This document shows, one piece after another, positions 59,101 to 64,000 of a stretch of 64,000 nucleotides of DNA; within the stretch, counting starts at the first letter, position 1, and each line of letters opens with the position of its first letter. The translations under genes and the position numbers were made by a program. This stretch comes from Harmonia axyridis (lineage: Eukaryota; Arthropoda; Insecta; Coleoptera; Coccinellidae), in the NCBI RefSeq assembly GCF_914767665.1, contig NC_059505.1, positions 27,897,506 through 27,961,505 of the forward strand, given 5' to 3'. A model generated the notes under the pieces. It ran no database searches. It was not told the origin of the DNA and worked only from the letters and a program-made list of their open reading frames with translations.

Positions 59101-62100
59101 CTATAGTTAGGAGAAGTCCAAAAAATGTCTTTGCCGATGATAACGCAGTGAAAAAAATTATTTTTTCAACATAATGACAATCATAATGCCAAGGGTCTTG
59201 CATTATTAAGTAGAGCATGGAAATTTCTACCCACACGTGTTTATTTCAACTCTAACAGAAATCGTTCTGGGGAAGAAAGATATGGGGAAACATTTTTTCA
59301 CATTTTTTCACATTTATTTTCAATTTATTTGACTGACAATAGCCCATTGGTGCTGACAAATCTTCGTTTAATTGATGAACAGCACAAAAAACAAGAGAGG
59401 GAATTTAACTACTTTATACTTCATGCAATATACATATCCGAAATAAAAATCAGAAATAGTAGTGGAATGGAACCCTGCGGAATTCCTGAGGTTATCGGAC
59501 AAAAATCTGAAAAGATGTCAGAAAATGTGAAAAGGTAGGACAGGTAGGAAATAGCTCAATTTAGCACAAAGTAGGATTAAGATCCAAGGTATCGAACGCT
59601 TTTGCGAAATCTGAAAATACAAGAATACTAGAACCACACTTATCTAAAGATCGTAAAATCGTCAGTTATTATTCAGCAGAAGAATAGTAGTACTGAAACC
59701 ACTCCTGAAACCTGACTGTTGGGCAGTAAAAACTTCTATTTCAGTGACGTAATTATAAATCTGAAGAAAAAGAATTTTTTCAAGTACTTTCGACAAAGCT
59801 GGTAACATACTCATGGAGCGAAAATCGGCCAAAATTTCAGAGTAAAATGACTTCAAACATTGGCAATGTAATTTGGAGCAAACTTACCAGACAACGTCAA
59901 GTTGGAGAAGTCTTTCTCGAAGATGCTTCCTGAAGCTTGAAAGAACTCGCAGAAATCAGCTGTTGTAGGTGGGGGAGAAGGAGAATCCAGAATGAAAGAA
60001 GACGGAGACTGCAAACAGCTAGATGAAGCCGGACTCAAGCTGGAGCAAGGAGTACTGACATCGTAGTACCTGCAAAGAATAGTGTAAGGAATAACAAATT
60101 TGGGCAAATGTCAATGTTGTTTACCTATAGTTGTGATCGGAAAACTCGAAATTGAATTCATTAGACTCGAAGCTGCAGGATGATTGATCGAATAGGGGTT
60201 CCATAAAAGTATCTTGTAGGGTATCTCCTGATAGTTTATCGGGAGGCCCGGGACTGTTGCCCAGAATCATAGCCTCGCATTGGCTCTCGTTCTGAAAAAA
60301 AAGAAAGATTATTCCTTCAATGAAGTAAATATTATTATCAACATATGGAAAGAGAAGGGGTTTTTACCCATAAACTCAACATTACAAAATGAAAGAAATT
60401 CATAAACTACTAGAAATAATAAAGAAACCCGCACATATTCACGTTAAGGCGATTATAAACTAATATACATGCGTGAAATGCAAAATGCGAGTATGACCAA
60501 TATGTCTGACATACATGCGTGTCATTGATAACCAATCACACGATTTCTCGTTTGTTAAACAGACTTCTTGTTTGTTAAACATATTAGTCTGAATGCGAAT
60601 GAAGAATAGCAGTTTCTGTTATTATTTCTTTCTTTGTTCTATTTATATGATCTTTTGATTTTGTTTGCCACACAACTATGAATTCAAGAATGTTGCTGCA
60701 TGTTTGTCGTTCAAGAATTCAGACCAGTCCGTAATTCTTGCGAGTCATATACACGTGTGTTGTTTTTAACCATACACTGTCAAGCACCGAGGGAACAAGA
60801 CTGACAAGCCTTCAGAGAAAATGGGCACCTTTAAAGGCGCTTCTGGTCTCGAATAAACTGGTCGAGTCGGTTTTTGAAGGAATTCAGGGAATATGCACCA
60901 ACAAAACTATGTGGCACCCCATTCCATCCGACGAAAAGTCTGTTTGAAAGAAACATTTGGAGCTGTGTGGTACTGAAATTCTCTCTTGTCAGTTTGAATG
61001 CATGGTCACATGGGTGAGTGCTGCTTCTAATGTAGAGGTGATCTGGATTCACACCAAATAACCCAAGCGGAGCCCGATAAGTCACAATAATATTACCTCT
61101 AACATGCCTATCCCAAAAGGTTTGCAGACTCAGTAGTCTCAAATGAGCGTGATAGTCTGGTCTTATCCTCCCAAAGGAAATCCTCGTATTCCAACGCTGT
61201 ACAGACACGAGGAGAAGTTGATCGTTCGTGAGAGAAGGGCACCACACCGATTCAGCATATCCAATTAAAGGACGTACAAAGATGCAATGAAGTGTTTGAT
61301 ACGTTGCCAGGATGCAACCCCTAATCGATCTCTGAATCATGTAGGTCATCTGTCTGACCTTTGCTGCCACAACCACCACATGGTGAGACCAGCTCAAATC
61401 ATAGGACATTATAATGCCAAGATAATTCTAGTGGTCAATGGGAGTCAAGCAGTAACCATCGACTGCACATTAAGACTTAGTATCATTTCTACCTAGAAGT
61501 CAAACGTGGAATTTGCTGGTCTTTAGTGGTAACGAATATTTTCGACACCAATCCTCTACATACCACAAATCCTCCTGAAGGGACCTCGCATTCGATGTAT
61601 GGTTAGTATTTTCATAACATCAGAGTTGTCAAAACGTCATTGGGTGTAAAAGTGATTAATTTGTTGAAATGAATGTACGAATGATTCTGACAACCTTTTA
61701 TTAATGTTTTAGTAGAAGCACAAGTTTTCGGTTGCGCGTTATATGCAATATTGAGAAATAATATATGACATATTTTTTATGATCAGGTTGTATATGAGAT
61801 CTAATTCTCATGGTATTACACGATAGAACGATGTTATCAATTAGATTCTGCATGAATCTCAAAGAGCGTTTCGACGTCAATAATCTGACTCTTAAATATT
61901 TTCAGGTATGGACCTACCTTAATTCTATCTGGCATAGCAGCAATTATTTGTTCGGCCAAAGTGAGAACTCTTGCATCTTGATCCCCTGTAAGACATAAGA
62001 CATCAGTGGAAAGTAAAGAATGTGAGACTTGTTCAGCAAGATATAAGATATGAGGTGAGTAAATACACTAAATTATCATGCGGAAAGGACAGCATTTGCA

Positions 62101-62866
62101 GTGAGAAACTAATATATTATTTGTTATTCAGCGCATATAGAAGACTCCTTGCATTTGTTCACTAGGCATTTCTAATATTGTAGCATTGTACCTACAGCTT
62201 TTGTGTGTAAATAGTGATAGTGCATGAACACATCAGTGGAAAGCATTTTGAAGCGATCTACATATAGTGGTTTCAAATATTCTTACTGAATCATCAATAT
62301 TTCTATTTTCGATTGTCTGGATTTTTTCGAAGAAGTATTTTATATGCAAGGAATTAACTGCAACTGAAAGCCATACAAAATAACATGCATCTCGAAGCAG
62401 CGAAAAGGAAAGAAGGCTAAATTTTAGTCAAGTTCTTGAAGAATCACGAGATCCATTTAACGCTATACAAGATTAATTTTCAAAGATTTGAGATTGTTGG
62501 AAATACCTGATTGAATTGTCAGTAGTAGGTGCAGACTAGACTAAGTTAGTTATGTATCGCTTATGAAGGAACAAGAAACATTGATGTAACATCGAAACAA
62601 CATAAATTAGACAACATGTACCATTTAACTCGGATAACGTCATCTGCTTTAGCCAGTTCTGCTTGATATCAAAATACGAACTTTTAAAACATCAAGTCAA
62701 TATTGACAAAAAAAAAACTGAGCAGACTTGGTGAAAAGCAGTGGCGTTTCCTGGGGTCTGGCGTCGAACTGACCTACGGCAGCACCGGCATGGATTTCTG
62801 ATGCCTCGTCGTCTGAGACTGCCTCTACGTCTATGAGCGGACTTCTTGCACCGTCGCTCAACTCGC
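56044..62866 (-). CDS. Camta: Camta, C-terminal part (7 exons, partial gene)
   Basis: Calmodulin-binding transcription activator: a nuclear transcription factor whose IQ motifs bind calmodulin, linking calcium signals to gene expression. On the minus strand the exons 62774-62866, 61918-61985, 60125-60291, 59888-60069, 58127-58454, 56776-56850 and 56044-56110 join with matching phases into one frame of about 325 codons ending in TAA. All have AG acceptors and GT donors. The diagnostic sequence is LTLSDREQRELYEAAKVIQ across the fourth/fifth exon junction, followed by four IQ motifs and the QNQAARKIQQFMR segment, as in animal CAMTAs. The CG-1 DNA-binding, IPT/TIG and ankyrin regions would be upstream, beyond 64000. 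Introns two, three and five are long or carry retrotransposon pieces. No promoter is in the window. Confidence 0.92.
56776..56850 (-). CDS. Camta: Camta exon: fifth IQ-like segment
   Basis: 75 nt encoding RTISQRRQNQAARKIQQFMR then QSKN. This matches the QAARKI-F-R segment that follows the IQ array in animal CAMTAs. The acceptor is TATTTCATAG and the donor AATAA/GTAAGTAG. Without splicing the next codons would be AAG TAA, so intron retention would end the protein immediately. Confidence 0.9.
   Translation of the reverse strand, partial: TDNISETSESGSQKNTTIHETIKK
57565..57712 (-). CDS. Possible alternative terminal exon of Camta
   Basis: A 148-nt open stretch on the gene's strand within the intron between 58127 and 56850. 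It is GC-richer than the intron. If spliced at the AG before 57712 (TTTGTTGGAGAG), the preceding exon's AG plus C gives Ser. The frame then continues DKYKNINCLDYITSHMADTN, AQIKLKKREAYSYCSFRNIA, RSARKRTK and a TGA at 57565-57567. The phase fits, and the end is rich in Lys/Arg. The acceptor is unusual (GAGAG after a mixed tract), and I know of no such CAMTA isoform, so it may instead be an unrelated fragment. Confidence 0.25.
58127..58454 (-). CDS. Camta: Camta exon: four IQ motifs
   Basis: 328 nt. Exon residues 1-23 are REQRELYEAAKVIQKAYRSY then KGR. IQ cores lie at exon residues 13-14 (VIQKAYRSYKGR), 38-39 (VIQNYYRRYKQF), 61-62 (VIQHGYRSYREN) and 84-85 (CIQTYYRSYKEQ), spaced 23-25 residues apart. 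These are the calmodulin-binding elements of CAMTA. The acceptor is TTTATTCTAG and the donor TTTTAG/GTAAGT. The sequence is clearly richer in GC than the flanking introns. Frames read from the same bases in other phases are not genes. Confidence 0.95.
58483..59870 (-). mobile_element. Non-LTR retrotransposon remnant in a Camta intron
   Basis: Lies in the intron between the exons at 59888 and 58454, in the same orientation as Camta. The minus-strand frame 59662-59856 reads DFRSMSMLPALSKVLEKILF, LQIYNYVTEIEVFTAQQSGF and RSGFSTTILLL, the N-terminal fingers of RT. 58668-58931 encodes the C-terminal end (FRQLGRRLILPRFGSVMFQR, then LSVRLFKKKFEETIVKG and stop). The RT catalytic centre between them is deleted or scrambled. 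The 3' end has an AATAAA-like signal and an (ATT)n-like tail near 58483-58510. The element ends only some 20-30 bp from each neighbouring exon. Confidence 0.8.
59888..60069 (-). CDS. Camta: Camta exon: linker ending FSNLTLS
   Basis: 182 nt encoding YYDVSTPCSSLSPASSSCLQ, a SPSSFILDSPSPPPTTADFC stretch, FFQASGSIFEKDFSNLTLS, then G of the next codon. The acceptor is TTCTTTGCAG and the donor TCTG/GTAAGT. The LTLSD junction with the next exon is a strong CAMTA signature. Confidence 0.92.
60125..60291 (-). CDS. Camta: Camta exon: Ser/Pro-rich linker
   Basis: 167 nt encoding NESQCEAMILGNSPGPPDKL through EPLFDQSSCSFESNEFNFEF and SDHNY. The acceptor is TTTTTTCAG and the donor ATAG/GTAA. It ends two bases into an Arg codon completed by the next exon. 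Low-complexity, presumably disordered linker. Confidence 0.88.
60780..61620 (-). mobile_element. Non-LTR retrotransposon fragment in a Camta intron
   Basis: Lies in the intron between 61918 and 60291, in the same orientation as the gene. From about 61600 the minus strand reads ARSLQEDLWYVEDWCRKYSL and PLKTSKFHV, with some stops. The long open part is 60831-61409: SYDLSWSHHVVVVAAKVRQM, TYQTLHCIFVRPLIGYAESV, GRIRPDYHAHLRLLSLQTF, HAFKLTRENFSTTQLQMF and GWNGVPHSFVGAYSLNSFKN. This is the post-palm C-terminal region of a CR1/jockey-like RT, related to the element at 49.4 kb. The catalytic FADD box is not included, so it is a dead fragment. Confidence 0.85.
61918..61985 (-). CDS. Camta: Camta exon: LTLAEQII block
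   Basis: 68 nt encoding DQDARVLTLAEQIIAAMPDR then IK, a conserved CAMTA segment upstream of the IQ region. The acceptor is TGTCTTACAG and the donor AAG/GTAGGT. It ends in phase 0, matching the next exon. Confidence 0.9.
62774..62866 (-). CDS. Camta: Camta exon: acidic linker
   Basis: Encodes ELSDGARSPLIDVEAVSDDE and ASEIHAGAAV. It is bounded by GATGTTATTAG (acceptor) and GTCAGT (a weaker donor). It begins with the last two bases of a codon and ends with one base, which joins the GG of the next exon to give Gly. The acidic SP-IDVE-VSDDE composition is what is expected just before the LTLAEQII block of CAMTA, but the conservation of this part is low, so this exon is the least certain of the seven. 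Confidence 0.65.
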
Positions 62867-62869
62867 CTA

Positions 62870-64000
62870 ATAACATCAGATAAATTTAGCCATCGTTGAA
62901 GAGAGCGGAGGGTACACCATTCCACAATTGAAAAAATCATTTGAAACAAAATATAATCTTTAAAAACGGTGAAAAGCGCATAAGTGCATAAATAATAAAA
63001 TCAATATTACGCGTTCGGATCATGCCATTCCATTGACGCCTCACCAAGAGGCTTTACCGATTGAATAAAATCGATGTGTAGAACGTGGATCTTTTCGATA
63101 TAACAGACACAGAGCTTTTGTTTCACAATGGGCGCATTTAGCAGAAAAATCGGTAGCGTAAGTAGCTTCGCTACTGATAGGTATCAGTTTGGCAACGTTA
63201 TTATTCTCTGCTGGACGGGTTGCTCCTTTTCTTGATAGCAATAGGTTCTGTGGGGCCTTCTTGAAGGTTACTTTATGATGAAAGACAATTTTCTGTTATA
63301 ATATCAATTTATTTAAAGTTTGCTTGCGGTATTATTACTTTTTTATTCTTCAATATATGGGAAATTTATTCAGAATGTTAATAAACGTATATGTTCCAGT
63401 TGCCACTATTGCTATATTTGAAATTTGAATTTCGTCCCAAAATCACTCTCACGACTGTCACTAATGTAAGTTTCTCAACATGTTACCAAAAAGTAGCATA
63501 CAATAAATTTGCTACCAAAGAGGGCGACCGCTCCGTAGCATACGCTCCATAGCAGAAACTGATAGAATGCGTTCAGCAGAAAATTCATAGAATATTGACA
63601 ACTGTTCCACAACAGGGCAAATGTGCAAATAAACCTGACGTTCTGAAGATATTAACTTCATCTCTATTCGCCCTCATTGAACAACTAAAACCGAACAAAA
63701 TGATGACATTTTGAATAAAATTGAACCAGTAGATTGAAATAAGACTGAAATAACAGAACTAACAGAAGAAATGCTAAGCGAATTAACGGTTGCTTGCCCC
63801 ACAACATCCCCTCCACCATGTCTGTGACGTCAACCCGAATTCCCTTATTGTTGACTCTTGTACGACTAACCAAACATTTTATTATCCTCATAATAATTGC
63901 TTTGGGGCAAATGCTCTATATCCGCTATATTCGAAGATACATTCCATTTCGGTTTTAATCTATCAGTATCGTTTATCAGTACCTATATCAAATACTTCAA
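62870..64000 (-). other. Camta: Camta intron, no further exon recognised
   Basis: No further Camta exon was recognised up to the window edge, so this should be intron. The minus-strand frame 63041-63241 (66 codons, with CAHCETKALCLLYRKDPRST) has a fairly even composition and a CXXC pair. It matches nothing I know and does not join Camta in phase. Confidence 0.45.

Noticed and set aside
62692..62949. Arg-rich 85-codon minus-strand frame
   Set aside because: Other-phase reading of the Camta linker exon; the exon in phase gives the acidic CAMTA-like sequence and correct splice phases.
1..64000. CRISPR arrays, bacterial operons or horizontally acquired bacterial genes
   Set aside because: No regularly spaced short direct repeats with unique spacers, no ribosome-binding-site-led gene clusters; tandem and inverted repeats are all explained by transposon or satellite structure.

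Overview
This is a strongly AT-rich eukaryotic window, almost certainly from an insect. The evidence is a split gene with GT-AG introns, many mariner/Tc1/Harbinger-type DNA transposons, several decayed non-LTR retrotransposons, and a large set of short inverted-repeat elements ending in ACCCTGTATA-like sequence. I cannot name the species; a beetle or another TE-rich insect would fit. No operons, bacterial genes, CRISPR arrays, rRNA or convincing tRNA genes were seen.

The only host gene that can be reconstructed with confidence is the 3' part of Camta (calmodulin-binding transcription activator), on the minus strand from about 62.9 kb down to 56.0 kb. Seven exons join in one open frame of about 325 codons: an acidic linker, the block ending in PDRIK, a Ser/Pro-rich region, four tandem IQ motifs, a fifth IQ-like segment and a stop. 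The CG-1, IPT and ankyrin regions would lie beyond the right edge. Its introns hold non-LTR remnants and one possible alternative terminal exon.

Region by region: 0-5.7 kb holds a foldback element, a decayed mariner, more foldbacks and a GC-richer block. 7.2-9.3 kb holds a repeat shared with 3 kb and a calmodulin-like (CALML4-like) terminal exon lying between inverted repeats. 9.9-10.2 kb holds an unrecognised possible exon. 11.9-16.8 kb is a string of DNA transposons: a Harbinger-type MITE, a foldback, a deleted DD41D-like element and a Tc1 element. 19.7-31.8 kb holds a TIR element, two mariner remnants, and a second copy of the TIR element split by a non-LTR insertion whose empty site can be read in the first copy. 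33-40 kb is rich in tandem and inverted repeats: a 150-bp duplication, a 408-bp tandem repeat and a near-perfect palindrome. 42-50.6 kb holds two more mariners, a foldback-type structure with repeated arms around a retrotransposon fragment, RT remnants and a non-LTR element. 50.6-56 kb is mostly featureless. 56-64 kb is Camta.

Apart from Camta the genes do not form a pathway; the window is mainly TE-derived DNA lying 3' of and inside Camta. I did not find a new biological system. The best leads are the calmodulin-like exon between inverted repeats, the possible alternative Camta end, the 408-bp tandem repeat, the palindrome with a ribozyme-like motif, and the foldback with repetitive arms.
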